Positions 7,814 through 16,129 of a DNA stretch of 31,899 nt are shown piece by piece; the stretch's first letter is position 1; the number at the start of each line of letters is the position of its first letter. Position numbers and translations under genes: made by a program. Origin of the DNA: Methanothermococcus okinawensis (GTDB lineage Archaea > AGJL01 > Methanococci > Methanococcales > Methanococcaceae); NCBI GenBank assembly GCA_015661555.1, contig DQVW01000006.1:1-31899 (forward strand), written 5' to 3'. The notes beneath the pieces are model-generated. The model was given only the letters and a program-made list of their open reading frames with translations, was not told where the DNA came from and searched no databases.

Positions 7814-8164
7814 ATGAAAAAATTACTTCCTATCTTAGGGTTAATACTGGCCATAGCTATTTCTCCAGTGTATGGACTGTCAATAAACATAACTACAGAC
7901 TCTTCAGACTTTAAGATTGAAGGTGTAGTGATAATCACTGAAGAGGTTAATCCCTCCGAGGGTATTAACTGTGTTATACAGTTTGAAGTTGATCCAATAG
8001 TGCTGTTACTTCCTGACTATGGATATCTCCTATATGGAGAGAATAACTTCAAGTACATCTACAGGGTAAGCACCATACCTGAGAGGACGGAAATCCATCT
8101 AAATATTGAAGGGATTAAAATAGACGTAGTAATCAATAAAGCTTTCTACCTCAAAAATGGATAA
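7814..8164 (+). CDS. Small predicted secreted protein, unknown function
   Basis: A 116-residue protein beginning MKKLLPILGLILAIAISPVYG, a clear signal peptide (two Lys, a hydrophobic core, and a small residue at the likely cut site after about residue 21). The rest is rich in beta-type residues (LSINITTDSSDFKIEGVVII, then VNPSEGINCVIQFEVDPIVL) with one Cys, suggesting a small extracellular or membrane-facing beta domain. I do not recognise a family. No good GGTGAT site precedes the ATG. It follows the 6245 gene by 24 bases and may share its transcript. Confidence 0.6.
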   Translation: MKKLLPILGLILAIAISPVYGLSINITTDSSDFKIEGVVIITEEVNPSEGINCVIQFEVDPIVLLLPDYGYLLYGENNFKYIYRVSTIPERTEIHLNIEGIKIDVVINKAFYLKNG

Positions 8165-8383
8165 GGTATCCTCAGGACCCTTCTGGTTATCCGCTAAGAT
8201 TTTAAAAGTATTGGATAACCTTCCAGCCTCCCATCTTCATCGGAGGGTAACTCCTCACATCTTCAGGAGAATACCTGTAACCATTCAGGCTTAAGTACCC
8301 ACATATCGGGCACAGGGGGAAATAAACAGCCCGGGTCTCCTCACCTATCAGCAGGGATGACTCTCATCATCGGATATCAATTT
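8165..8383. other. Hairpin-rich intergenic region between convergent genes
   Basis: A 219-base gap between two converging genes that is less AT-rich than the promoter gaps. It holds TCTGGTTATCCG (8182-8193), the element seen again at 20755 and 31672. Here its GGTTATCC is the left arm of a perfect 8-bp inverted repeat whose right arm GGATAACC is at 8213-8220. Two more hairpins follow: CCTCC/GGAGG (8227-8246) and an imperfect GGGTAACTCC/GGAGAATACC pair (8245-8275). On the minus strand there is an open stretch with a CPICGY zinc-knuckle-like motif but no ATG, GTG or TTG ahead of it. It may be a decayed gene, a structured RNA or a terminator region; nothing decides between these. Confidence 0.5.
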
Positions 8384-8887
8384 TTAACTTTTCAACTTCC
8401 TCTTCTTCAAGTAGGGGATCAATCCTCCATCCTTTAAAATCTCCATCATAAACTCTGGAAGTCTCTGGGCCTTCAACTCCACACCTGTTGTAAGGTTTTT
8501 TACAACTCCTCTATTAAGATCTACCCTCAGGACATCCCCATCTTTAACATGTTTCCTTATCCCCTTACACTCTAGAAGTGGAAGACCTATATTTATGGCG
8601 TTCCTGTAGAATATCCTTGCAAAACTCTCTGCAATAACTAGGGATATGCCTAAACCCTTTAACCCCATTGGTGCATGCTCCCTTGAACTTCCAGAACCGA
8701 AGTTCTTCCCCCCTACAATAATATCTCCCTTTTTCGCCTTCTTGGGAAACTCAGGGTCAATGCCAGTCATGGCGTATTTGGCCAACTCCTCCTCTGTAGT
8801 ATACACCAGATATCTCGCTGGAAGGATAGCATCTGTATCAACGTTGTCACCGAATACCCAGGCCCTACCCTCTATTATCCAATCCAT
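8384..8887 (-). CDS. leuD: 3-Isopropylmalate dehydratase small subunit
   Basis: Small (swivel-domain) subunit of an aconitase-family dehydratase, 167 residues. Motifs are GDNVDTDAILPARYL (about 13-27), GGKNFGSGSSREHAP (about 59-73) and ESFARIFYRNAINIGLP. Methanogens have two close paralogues: LeuD for isopropylmalate and HacB for homoaconitate in coenzyme B synthesis. The loop after the first motif reads YLVY here. From memory of published work, that favours isopropylmalate, whereas YLRT marks homoaconitase. The large subunit is not in the window. It lies 12 bases after thrC on the same strand. Confidence 0.85.
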   Translation of the reverse strand: MDWIIEGRAWVFGDNVDTDAILPARYLVYTTEEELAKYAMTGIDPEFPKKAKKGDIIVGGKNFGSGSSREHAPMGLKGLGISLVIAESFARIFYRNAINIGLPLLECKGIRKHVKDGDVLRVDLNRGVVKNLTTGVELKAQRLPEFMMEILKDGGLIPYLKKRKLKS

Positions 8888-8899
8888 ATCCTACACCTC

Positions 8900-10117
8900 C
8901 TAGATCCTTTCAATAACACTTTTAAGTATTTCCATATCACACTCTATCTCAACAGGTTTCTCACTGGCCCTTATGGCAGCATCTGGATCCTTAAGCCCGT
9001 TACCAGTTGTTACACATACCACCCTCTCATCCCTATCTACTACTCCCATATCCAGCAACTTTATAAGTCCTGCAATAGATGCTGCAGATGCAGGTTCAAC
9101 GAATATACCCTCCTTCCTTGCAAGGAGCTTCTGAGCCTCTATGATCTCACTGTCACTTACACTCTCTGCATAACCTCCAGAGGAGTAGATGGCATCTAGG
9201 GCCTTTGGATAGTTAACTGGATTCCCTATCCTTATTGCAGTTGCTATGGTCTCAGGATTCTCCACAGGTACTATACTTCTAGACCCCCTTTTAAATGCAT
9301 CTACAATAGGTTTTGCACCTTCAGCCTGGATACCTGTCATCTTTGGAAGATCCTCTATTATACCAGTCTCCCTAAATTCCTTAAACCCCTTCCATATTGC
9401 ACTTATGTTCCCGGCATTTCCCACAGGTACTATAATTCTCTCTGGCACCTCCCAATTTAACTGGTCGCATATCTCAAAGCCTATGGTCTTCTGCCCCTCC
9501 AATCTAAAGGGATTTATGGAATTAAGTAGGTAGAGTTTTCTCTCCTCAGCAAGTTTCATTACCATCTCCAGGGCCTCGTCGAAGTTCCCCCTGATCTGAA
9601 TTACCTTTGCACCGTAGAACATAGCCTGGGCAAGTTTTCCCAGGGCTACCTTTCCCCCTGGAAGTAGAACTATACACTTCTTTCCAGCCCTTGCAGAGTA
9701 GGCTGCAAGGGAGGCTGAGGTATTCCCAGTGGATGCACAGCCTACAACATCCACACCTAACTCCCCAGCTCTAGTTACCCCTACAGTCATACCCCTATCC
9801 TTAAAACTTCCCGTTGGATTGGCACCTTCGTTTTTCACGTAGAGTTCCCTCAACCCTAACTCCTCACCTAGGTTCTTACATCTGTAAAGGGGGGTCCCTC
9901 CTTCATGGAGGGAAACTATCCCTCTAGGGTTCTTTACAGGGAGGTACTCTAGATACCTCCAGACCCCAATCTCCCTCTTTCTAAGATCCTCCTTAGATAT
10001 CCTCTCCTTAATCTCCTCGTAATCGTAGACTATCTCCAACAACCCTCCACATCTACAGGTGTAGACTATCTCATCTACACCGTACTCCTTACCGCAGGAT
10101 ATACATCTCTGGATCAT
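8900..10117 (-). CDS. thrC: Threonine synthase
   Basis: PLP-dependent conversion of O-phosphohomoserine to threonine. The 405-residue protein has an N-terminal Cys cluster (CISCGKEYGVDEIVYTCRCGG) typical of archaeal forms. The PLP lysine is in NPTGSFKDRGMTV (about residue 107), the phosphate-binding loop is VPVGNAGNISAI, and the C-terminal CVTTGNGLKDPDA is present. It starts at ATG 10117, with the RPA promoter region upstream on the other strand, and is followed by leuD, so two amino-acid pathways probably share one transcript. Confidence 0.95.
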   Translation of the reverse strand: MIQRCISCGKEYGVDEIVYTCRCGGLLEIVYDYEEIKERISKEDLRKREIGVWRYLEYLPVKNPRGIVSLHEGGTPLYRCKNLGEELGLRELYVKNEGANPTGSFKDRGMTVGVTRAGELGVDVVGCASTGNTSASLAAYSARAGKKCIVLLPGGKVALGKLAQAMFYGAKVIQIRGNFDEALEMVMKLAEERKLYLLNSINPFRLEGQKTIGFEICDQLNWEVPERIIVPVGNAGNISAIWKGFKEFRETGIIEDLPKMTGIQAEGAKPIVDAFKRGSRSIVPVENPETIATAIRIGNPVNYPKALDAIYSSGGYAESVSDSEIIEAQKLLARKEGIFVEPASAASIAGLIKLLDMGVVDRDERVVCVTTGNGLKDPDAAIRASEKPVEIECDMEILKSVIERI

Positions 10118-10194
10118 TCTACCCCAGTTAACAAAAATTTTTAATAAAAATTCTCTTTATAATCACTACTTATAAAATCCTTATGGTGGTCCCA
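10118..10194. promoter_or_regulatory. Divergent promoter region thrC / RPA
   Basis: A short AT-rich gap with several TATA-like runs such as TTTTTAATAAAAATTCTC (10138-10155) and ACTTATAAAATCC (10169-10181), between divergent genes. GGTGGT (10185-10190) is the probable ribosome binding site for the RPA start at 10195. Confidence 0.45.
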
Positions 10195-12117
10195 ATGGAC
10201 ACTGATAAACTGGTAAAAGAGATTCTAAAGAAGATATCATGGGAGGAACTTGAGAGAAGAATAGAGAGGAAGATAGAGGAAAGTGGTGGTTTGATAAGTA
10301 GAGAGGCTGCAATTGCCATAATAGCCAGTGAGTTAAATATAGATATAGGGGATTACGAGGATGAGGACTTTGACTTCTCTATAAGGGATATATCCGAGGG
10401 ACAGAGTAACGTAGAGGTAACTGGAAAGATCGTTGATATCTCAGAGGTAAGGGAGTTTAGAAAGAGAGATGGAACCCTTGGAAGGGTTAGAAGTATCACC
10501 ATTGCCGATAACACTGGGACTATAAGGTTGACACTTTGGGATGAGAAGGTGGAGTTGGCAGAGGATCTAAAGGTGGGAGATGTAGTGAGAATAGGAAATG
10601 CCTATGCCAGGAGGTGGAGGGATAGAATAGAGTTAAGTAGTGGAAGTAACTTCACCATTGAGAAACTTGAGAGGTACAGGGAGGAGAAATACCCTGAGAT
10701 AAAAGAGGTCTATAGAGTAGAGGAACTTATGCCAGGTATAAGGGCTAAGGTAAGGGGGGAGGTTGCCACCGTTTATGAGAAGAGGGAGTTTAAAAGGAGG
10801 GATGGTACCTCTGGAAGGGTAAAGGCCTTTATATTAAGGGATGACACCGGTGTAGTTAGATGTACCCTCTGGGACGATCTTAGTGATATAGAGTTAAACA
10901 TAGGGGATGTTGTAGAGGTCGAGGGTTATGTGAGAGAGGGGATGAGGGGGTTAGATATTCAGGTGGACAGGATAGAGGTTTTGGAGAGGGGAGAGCCTGT
11001 AGAGAGTCCTATTGTAGATACCTCCCAACTACCTCAATACCTGGGGAAAACTGTGTCCATAAGGGGAAAGGTTCTCCGTATACTCCCTCCAAGAACTGTT
11101 AAATTTGAGGATAGAGAGAGTAGGGTGCAGGAGGTTGTACTGGCAGATAGACATGGTAGAGTTAGGGTGTCCTTCTGGGGTGGAAGTATCCAGAAGTTGA
11201 GGGATGTAAAGGAGGGAGATACTGTACTTATTAAACACTGTAAGGTAAAGTCCTATCTTACACCTGAGGGTGAGGAGGTTATCACCCTCTCAGCCCAGTC
11301 CTACTCCGAGGTAGTGAAGGAGGACACCTCAGAGGTTCCAGATCTTGCCCAGGAGTTGGTCAAAATAGGAGATCTTAAATACCTAGATGAGAGGTCTAGG
11401 AGGGATGTTACAACGGTGGGGAGGGTAATAGAGGTTCAGGAGATAAGGGAGTTTAAAAGGGAGGATGGTAGTACTGGAAAGGTGAGGAATATTGTAATTG
11501 AGGATGAAACTGGAAGTATAAGGGTTGCACTCTGGGATGAGCATGCCACTGTGGATATAAAGGAGGGGGACGTGGTAAAGGTAGTAAGTGGATACATGAG
11601 AGAGGGGGTTATGGAGTTGAATGTGGGGAGGTATGGAAGGATCGAGGTAAATCCTCAGGGGGTAAGTATAGCCATAGAGAGAAAGTTTATAAAGGAGTTG
11701 GAGACTGGGGAAAGTGCCGAGATCAGAGGTACAGTTGTGGACTATATAAAACAGGAACCTATCCTCCACCTATGCCCCCACTGTAACAGGAGAGTGACCC
11801 TAAGTGAAGAGGGTAAATTTATATGCAGTGAATGTGGAGAGGTGGAACCTAGGGAGGTGCCAGTGTGCACCTTAATCTTAGACGACGGTACAGGAAATAT
11901 ACTCTGTAGACTTTACGGCTCAGCGGCGGAGAAGTTGTTAAATATACCTAGGGAGGAGTTAAAGGGAATGGGCGAGGAGGTATTTGAGAGGATCCTGGGG
12001 GAGGAGTGTGTATTCACTGGTAGGGTAAATGAAAGGGGGGAGTTCTCAGTTAGAGGGGTATTAAATTTCAACATCGATAGGGAGATAGAGCTCCTTAAGA
12101 AGATGAAGAACAGGTAA
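10195..12117 (+). CDS. rpa: Replication protein A (single-stranded DNA-binding protein)
   Basis: Binds single-stranded DNA in replication and repair. The 640-residue protein has repeated OB folds. Each opens with a pattern like VTGKIVDISEVREFRKRDGT (about 67 on), VRGEVATVYEKREFKRRDGT (about 187 on) and VGRVIEVQEIREFKREDGST (about 408 on), with a more divergent one between (SIRGKVLRILPPRTVKFEDR). A C-terminal zinc finger follows: CPHC then CSEC, about 525-545, and then another OB-like segment. I prefer ATG 10195 to ATG 10183, because GGTGGT lies four bases before 10195, the same spacing as GGTGAT elsewhere here. The earlier ATG would add four residues. It heads a block with rfcS and priS. Confidence 0.93.
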   Translation: MDTDKLVKEILKKISWEELERRIERKIEESGGLISREAAIAIIASELNIDIGDYEDEDFDFSIRDISEGQSNVEVTGKIVDISEVREFRKRDGTLGRVRSITIADNTGTIRLTLWDEKVELAEDLKVGDVVRIGNAYARRWRDRIELSSGSNFTIEKLERYREEKYPEIKEVYRVEELMPGIRAKVRGEVATVYEKREFKRRDGTSGRVKAFILRDDTGVVRCTLWDDLSDIELNIGDVVEVEGYVREGMRGLDIQVDRIEVLERGEPVESPIVDTSQLPQYLGKTVSIRGKVLRILPPRTVKFEDRESRVQEVVLADRHGRVRVSFWGGSIQKLRDVKEGDTVLIKHCKVKSYLTPEGEEVITLSAQSYSEVVKEDTSEVPDLAQELVKIGDLKYLDERSRRDVTTVGRVIEVQEIREFKREDGSTGKVRNIVIEDETGSIRVALWDEHATVDIKEGDVVKVVSGYMREGVMELNVGRYGRIEVNPQGVSIAIERKFIKELETGESAEIRGTVVDYIKQEPILHLCPHCNRRVTLSEEGKFICSECGEVEPREVPVCTLILDDGTGNILCRLYGSAAEKLLNIPREELKGMGEEVFERILGEECVFTGRVNERGEFSVRGVLNFNIDREIELLKKMKNR

Positions 12118-12134
12118 TCAAAGAGGGTGAAAAA

Positions 12135-13088
12135 ATGGACATCCCATGGGTAGAGAAGTACAGGCCAAAGAGGTTAGATGAGATCACAGGACATGAGGAG
12201 ATTATAAAGAGGTTGAAGAACTACGTGAAAAAGAAATCCATGCCCCATCTACTATTCAGTGGACCTCCAGGGGTTGGAAAGACCACTACGGCACTATGTC
12301 TAGCTAGGGAGTTATTTGGAGAGAACTGGAGGGAGAACTTCCTGGAGTTAAACAGTTCCGATGAAAGGGGTATAGACGTAATAAGAACTAAGGTCAAGGA
12401 CTTTGCAAGGACTAAACCTATTGGAGGTGCCCCCTTTAAGATTATCTTCCTAGATGAGAGTGACGCCCTTACAAGTGACGCCCAGAATGCCCTTAGGAGG
12501 ATTATGGAGAAGTACTCAGATGTCTGTAGGTTTATACTAAGTTGTAACTACCCAAGTCGTATCATCCCACCTATCCAGTCCAGGTGTGCCATATTCAGAT
12601 TCTCCCCCTTGAAGAAGGAGGACATTGCAAAGAAGATTAAGGAGATATGTGAGAAGGAGGGTCTTACAATAGATGAGAAGGGTTTAGATGCCATCATATA
12701 CGTATCGGAGGGTGATCTTAGAAAGGCTATAAATGTGTTACAAACTGCGGCAACGGTATCTAAACATATTACAGACGAGATCGTTTACAAGGTAGCCTCC
12801 AGGGCTAGACCTGAGGAGATCCGCCAGATGATGAAGTTGGCTTTAGATGGTAAATTCAACGAGGCCAGGGATCTCCTATCCAAACTTATGATAGACTGGG
12901 GTATGAGTGGAGAGGATATACTTGTACAGATGTTCAGGGAGATTCCAAATCTAGATATAGATGATAGGAAGAAGGTGGCAATCCTCGAGGCTGTTGGAGA
13001 GTGTGACTACAGGATAGTGGAGGGGGCCAACGAGAGAATACAACTTGGTGCACTACTGGCAAAACTTGGGACTTTAAAAGATAACTAA
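12135..13088 (+). CDS. rfcS: Replication factor C small subunit
   Basis: AAA+ subunit of the clamp loader that places the PCNA ring on DNA. The 317 residues include the RFC box WVEKYRPKRLDEITGH, Walker A GPPGVGKTTTA (about 44-54), Walker B IIFLDESDAL (about 107-116) and the arginine-finger motif IQSRC. Length is normal and there is no intein; as I recall, M. jannaschii rfcS carries several. GGGTGA precedes the ATG, and the gene begins 17 bases after RPA, so co-transcription is likely. Confidence 0.96.
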   Translation: MDIPWVEKYRPKRLDEITGHEEIIKRLKNYVKKKSMPHLLFSGPPGVGKTTTALCLARELFGENWRENFLELNSSDERGIDVIRTKVKDFARTKPIGGAPFKIIFLDESDALTSDAQNALRRIMEKYSDVCRFILSCNYPSRIIPPIQSRCAIFRFSPLKKEDIAKKIKEICEKEGLTIDEKGLDAIIYVSEGDLRKAINVLQTAATVSKHITDEIVYKVASRARPEEIRQMMKLALDGKFNEARDLLSKLMIDWGMSGEDILVQMFREIPNLDIDDRKKVAILEAVGECDYRIVEGANERIQLGALLAKLGTLKDN

Positions 13089-13153
13089 CAGTAAATTTTA
13101 TAATTCCCATCCCAATATATGGTATTAAAAAATTAAGGGAGGAGGAGTGGAAA

Positions 13154-13453
13154 TTGCAGGGGCTAAGGAGGATAGTCCTAGACGTCCTAAAAACCCATGA
13201 ACCTAAACTAACAGATCTGGCCTTAAAGTTGTGTAACCTAGAGGGAGTAGATGGAGTAAACATCACTGTACATGAGATAGACAAGTCCACAGAGAATATT
13301 AAAATCACCATCGAGGGAAACATGTTAAATTACGAGGAGATAAAGAAGGTTGTAGAGTCCATGAATGGAGTTATACACAGTATAGATGAAGTGGCGGCAG
13401 GTAGGAGAATAATCAACGAGGTAAAAACGCCTCAGGATAGAAAGTACTTCTAA
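13154..13453 (+). CDS. DUF211 family protein (MTH889-like)
   Basis: A 99-residue protein reading MQGLRRIVLDVLKTHEPKLT, with VDGVNITVHEIDKSTENIKI in the middle. This fits the archaeal DUF211 family, ferredoxin-like small domains of unconfirmed role. The start is TTG at 13154, with a strong GGAGGAGTGG ribosome binding site at 13141-13150. It has a 65-base gap before it containing AATTTATAATTCC (13094-13106), so it may have its own promoter. priS starts 10 bases after it, so its place between rfcS and priS could be functional or fortuitous. Confidence 0.8.
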   Translation: MQGLRRIVLDVLKTHEPKLTDLALKLCNLEGVDGVNITVHEIDKSTENIKITIEGNMLNYEEIKKVVESMNGVIHSIDEVAAGRRIINEVKTPQDRKYF

Positions 13454-13463
13454 GAGTGTCTCT

Positions 13464-14522
13464 ATGGAGATGGCTAACGGGAGTAAATTCAACCTGGTAA
13501 GGAGGTACTACAGGGAGTACTTTAGAGATGCCGTGAAGAATAGATGGTTGGAGGTTCCAGAGGATATAAGGCATAGGGAGATAGGTTACGGATATCTAAA
13601 TAAGGTAGACAACAGGAACCTCTCCTTTAACTCCGAGGAGGAGTATCTAAGATGGGTGTTAGATAGGAGTCCCTTTCACCTCTACAAGTCCCTAGCCTAT
13701 ATGAGATACCCTAGTTCAGTGGGAGGTGCCCAGAAGAAGGGCTTATTCAGAAGGGAGATAGCCTTTGATATAGATGTCCATAAGGTGAAGAGGTGTACCC
13801 ACAGGGATGAGGACTGGATATGTAGACACTGTCTAGAGGAGGGAAAGAACCAGGTTTTTATCCTCATAGATGAATTCCTAATCCCTGATTTTGGCCTCTC
13901 CACGAGGGATTTAAGGATAGTGTTCAGTGGGAACAGGGGGTATCACATCTATATAAAGCCCAGGGATGAGGATATAAGGGAGACCATTGAACACTGGAGT
14001 AGGGAGGAGAGGAGGTGCCTCATAGAGTACATCCTGGGAAAAAATCTAAATCTAAACTCTGTAGGTAGTGGTTGGAGAAGGAGGATACTTAAGGCCATAA
14101 GGAACAAGAAGTTGTTAGCCCAGTTGGAGAGAAGTAGTAACTGGAAGAGTATTATTGAGAGAAAAAATGAGAGGGAGAGAAGGAGGATACTGGAAATAAT
14201 AGAGAGGGTGAGGAATAGGTTGGAGTTGGATGAGAAGGTGATGGAGGACGACATCAGACTACTAAGGGTTATAGGATCCCTACATGGCTATACAGGTTTC
14301 ATGGTTAAGGAGGTAAAGTACAACACCCTGGAGTACTTCGATCCTCTTAAAGATGCAGTATATCCCAAGTTCAACAGGGAGTACTACAACATCAGGATAA
14401 AGGAGAGAATAGACTCCTTAAGGATAGGTGACAACCTCTACACCTACAGAAGTAGGGAGGTACCAGTAAGTGTAATACTCTACCTCTTTGGCCACGGGGT
14501 AGACTTCGAGATCCTGGAGTAA
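13464..14522 (+). CDS. priS: DNA primase small (catalytic) subunit PriS
   Basis: Catalytic subunit of the archaeal/eukaryotic-type primase, which with PriL makes primers. The 352-residue protein shows the metal-binding Asp pair in REIAFDIDVHKVKRC (about 97-111), the zinc-binding set CTHRDEDWICRHC (about 111-123), the FSGNRGYHIYI motif (about 155-165) and SLHGYTGFMVKEV near residue 275. ATG 13464 is used; ATG 13470 (MANGSKF) is also possible and would drop two residues. PriL is not in the window. A 17-base gap separates it from the next gene. Confidence 0.95.
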   Translation: MEMANGSKFNLVRRYYREYFRDAVKNRWLEVPEDIRHREIGYGYLNKVDNRNLSFNSEEEYLRWVLDRSPFHLYKSLAYMRYPSSVGGAQKKGLFRREIAFDIDVHKVKRCTHRDEDWICRHCLEEGKNQVFILIDEFLIPDFGLSTRDLRIVFSGNRGYHIYIKPRDEDIRETIEHWSREERRCLIEYILGKNLNLNSVGSGWRRRILKAIRNKKLLAQLERSSNWKSIIERKNERERRRILEIIERVRNRLELDEKVMEDDIRLLRVIGSLHGYTGFMVKEVKYNTLEYFDPLKDAVYPKFNREYYNIRIKERIDSLRIGDNLYTYRSREVPVSVILYLFGHGVDFEILE

Positions 14523-14539
14523 TAGAGCAAGGGAAAAGG

Positions 14540-15877
14540 ATGAAGAATTTAAAAAGGGTAGTGCTGGCAGGTACATCCTCCATGGTAGGTAAGACCCTTA
14601 TATCCACTGGGATAATGAGGGCACTTTCTAGGAGGTACAGGGTACAACCCTACAAGGTAGGTCCTGATTACATAGATCCTACCTATCACACCACTGCAAC
14701 TGGAAACTACAGTAGAAACCTAGACTCTTTTTTTATGAACAGGTGGCAGATAAGGGAGTTGTTCTGGAGACACTCCAGGGATAAAGATATTAGTATTATA
14801 GAGGGTGTCAGGGGGCTATACGAGGGTATATCCCCCCACAACGACATAGGTTCCACAGCCTCTGTAGCCAAGGCCCTGGAGGCCCCTGTAATACTCATAG
14901 TAGATGCTCGAAGTTTAACAAGAAGTGCTGCAGCGATTATAAAGGGATTTAGAATCTTCGACAGGGATGTGAATATTAAAGGGGTTATATTCAACAGGGT
15001 CAGGGGGGAGAACCACTACAGGAAGTTAAAAGAGGCTGTATCCTACTACCTGCCAGATATAGAGGTACTTGGAGGTATACCCAGGGATGAGAAACTCAAG
15101 GTACCCCAGAGACATCTAGGCCTTGTACCAACACCTGAGAATAGGGAAAAGATAGAGAGATATATAGATCTCTGGGCCTCTGTAGTTGAGGAGTATCTAG
15201 ATCTGGAGAGGATAGTGGAGATAGGTGACAGTGTAGACTTTGGGGAGAGGAGGGATACAGTACTTTGGCATGTAGATAGGAGGAGATGTAGTATAGGGGT
15301 GGCCTACGACGAGGCCTTCAACTTCTACTACTGGGATACCTTCGACGCCCTCAGGGAGAACGGTGGAGATATCAAATTCTTCAGCCCCCTGAGAGATGCT
15401 GAAGTCCCAGAGTGTGACGTACTCTACTTCGGCGGAGGGTATCCTGAGTTATTTACTAAGGAGTTAAGTAGTAACAGATCTATGATTGAGTCTATAAGGG
15501 ATTTTGAGGGTAAGATATACGGGGAGTGTGGAGGTCTCATGTATCTAAGTAGATCTATAGATGGGGTGGAGATGGTAGGGTTGTTGAAGTGTGACAGTGT
15601 AATGACTAAGGAGGTACAGGGTCTAAGTTATGTATGTGGCACCTTCTTAGAGGACTGTCCCATAGGTAGAAGAGGTGTTAACTTCAAGGCCCACGAGTTT
15701 CACTACTCAAAGGTAGTGAGGGTAAGGGGAAGGTTTGCCTATAGGGTAGAGAGAGGTAGGGGCATAGTAAATGGTATGGATGGACTTCTCTCCCCAGATG
15801 GTAGGGTACTTGGAGGTTATGCCCATCAACACCCTGTTGCCAACCCCTATCTAGCTTCCTCCCTAGTACACTGTTAA
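14540..15877 (+). CDS. cfbB: Ni-sirohydrochlorin a,c-diamide synthase / cobyrinate a,c-diamide synthase
   Basis: ATP- and glutamine-dependent amidation of two acetate side chains on a tetrapyrrole. In methanogens the family serves coenzyme F430 (CfbB acting on Ni-sirohydrochlorin), and the same family (CbiA) acts in cobalamin synthesis. One enzyme may serve both. The 445 residues have the P-loop-like GTSSMVGKTLISTG (about 11-24), KVGPDYIDPTYH, and a C-terminal glutamine amidotransferase domain. In it the Cys nucleophile is in YGECGGLMYLS (about 330) and a His is in GGYAHQHPV. It is last in the plus-strand block that begins with RPA. Confidence 0.88.
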   Translation: MKNLKRVVLAGTSSMVGKTLISTGIMRALSRRYRVQPYKVGPDYIDPTYHTTATGNYSRNLDSFFMNRWQIRELFWRHSRDKDISIIEGVRGLYEGISPHNDIGSTASVAKALEAPVILIVDARSLTRSAAAIIKGFRIFDRDVNIKGVIFNRVRGENHYRKLKEAVSYYLPDIEVLGGIPRDEKLKVPQRHLGLVPTPENREKIERYIDLWASVVEEYLDLERIVEIGDSVDFGERRDTVLWHVDRRRCSIGVAYDEAFNFYYWDTFDALRENGGDIKFFSPLRDAEVPECDVLYFGGGYPELFTKELSSNRSMIESIRDFEGKIYGECGGLMYLSRSIDGVEMVGLLKCDSVMTKEVQGLSYVCGTFLEDCPIGRRGVNFKAHEFHYSKVVRVRGRFAYRVERGRGIVNGMDGLLSPDGRVLGGYAHQHPVANPYLASSLVHC

Positions 15878-15882
15878 AAAAG

Positions 15883-15890
15883 TTTATATA
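15883..15890 (+). promoter_or_regulatory. TATA box for the ncRNA at about 15913
   Basis: TTTATATA within AAAAAAGTTTATATACC, starting five bases after the TAA of cfbB. An archaeal TATA box this far back predicts a transcription start near 15913, just before the first hairpin of the RNA (15915). The same arrangement, with TTTATATA five bases after a stop codon, occurs before the RNA at 17713. Confidence 0.6.
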
Positions 15891-15912
15891 CCATGGGAGG
15901 ATAATATAGTAG

Positions 15913-16040
15913 TACGCAGTTGATCCAGGATGATACTGCGGAGACAGGCCCACCCATACGGCGGTCGTATAGAGTAGCCATGGGGCTTCGATGAAAATAC
16001 GATTTTCCAAGGGTGGGTATATTTCTTCTGTCTTTGATAG
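15913..16040 (+). ncRNA. Structured non-coding RNA, class not recognised
   Basis: The sequence has little coding potential but many perfect pairings. Hairpin 1 is CGCAGT (15915-15920) with ACTGCG (15935-15940), its loop holding TGAT and ATGAT. The second part is closed by AGACAG (15942-15947) with CTGTCT (16028-16033) and CCCACCC (15949-15955) with GGGTGGG (16011-16017). Inside are three hairpins: ATACG/CGTAT (15956-15970), AGCC/GGCT (15976-15987) and GAAAAT/ATTTTC (15993-16007). T-runs at 16047-16052 and 16057-16062 could end transcription. It has no conserved motif of SRP RNA, RNase P RNA or tRNA that I can find. It lies between cfbB and the HcgE-like gene, which appears to have its own TATA box (16088-16096), so it is likely a separate RNA rather than a leader. 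Confidence 0.7.
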
Positions 16041-16046
16041 TAACTG

Positions 16047-16062
16047 TTTTTTACTCTTTTTT
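16047..16062 (+). terminator. T-rich terminator-like tract after the ncRNA
   Basis: Two runs of six T separated by ACTC, about 14 bases after the last stem of the ncRNA. Oligo-T is the usual archaeal intrinsic termination signal. Confidence 0.5.
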
Positions 16063-16129
16063 AAACCATTTTAATAACTCTTATTATTTTATATCAATCG
16101 TTTAAGATAGTAGAACAATAGTGATAACT

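Noticed and set aside
15684..16010. Minus-strand open frame of 108 codons over the cfbB end and ncRNA
   Set aside because: No ribosome binding site, antisense to cfbB for over half its length, and no recognisable family.
15913..16129. Riboswitch leader of the HcgE-like gene
   Set aside because: T-runs end the RNA about 70 bases before the gene, and a separate TATA-like box (16088-16096) is present; still possible but less likely than a separate RNA.
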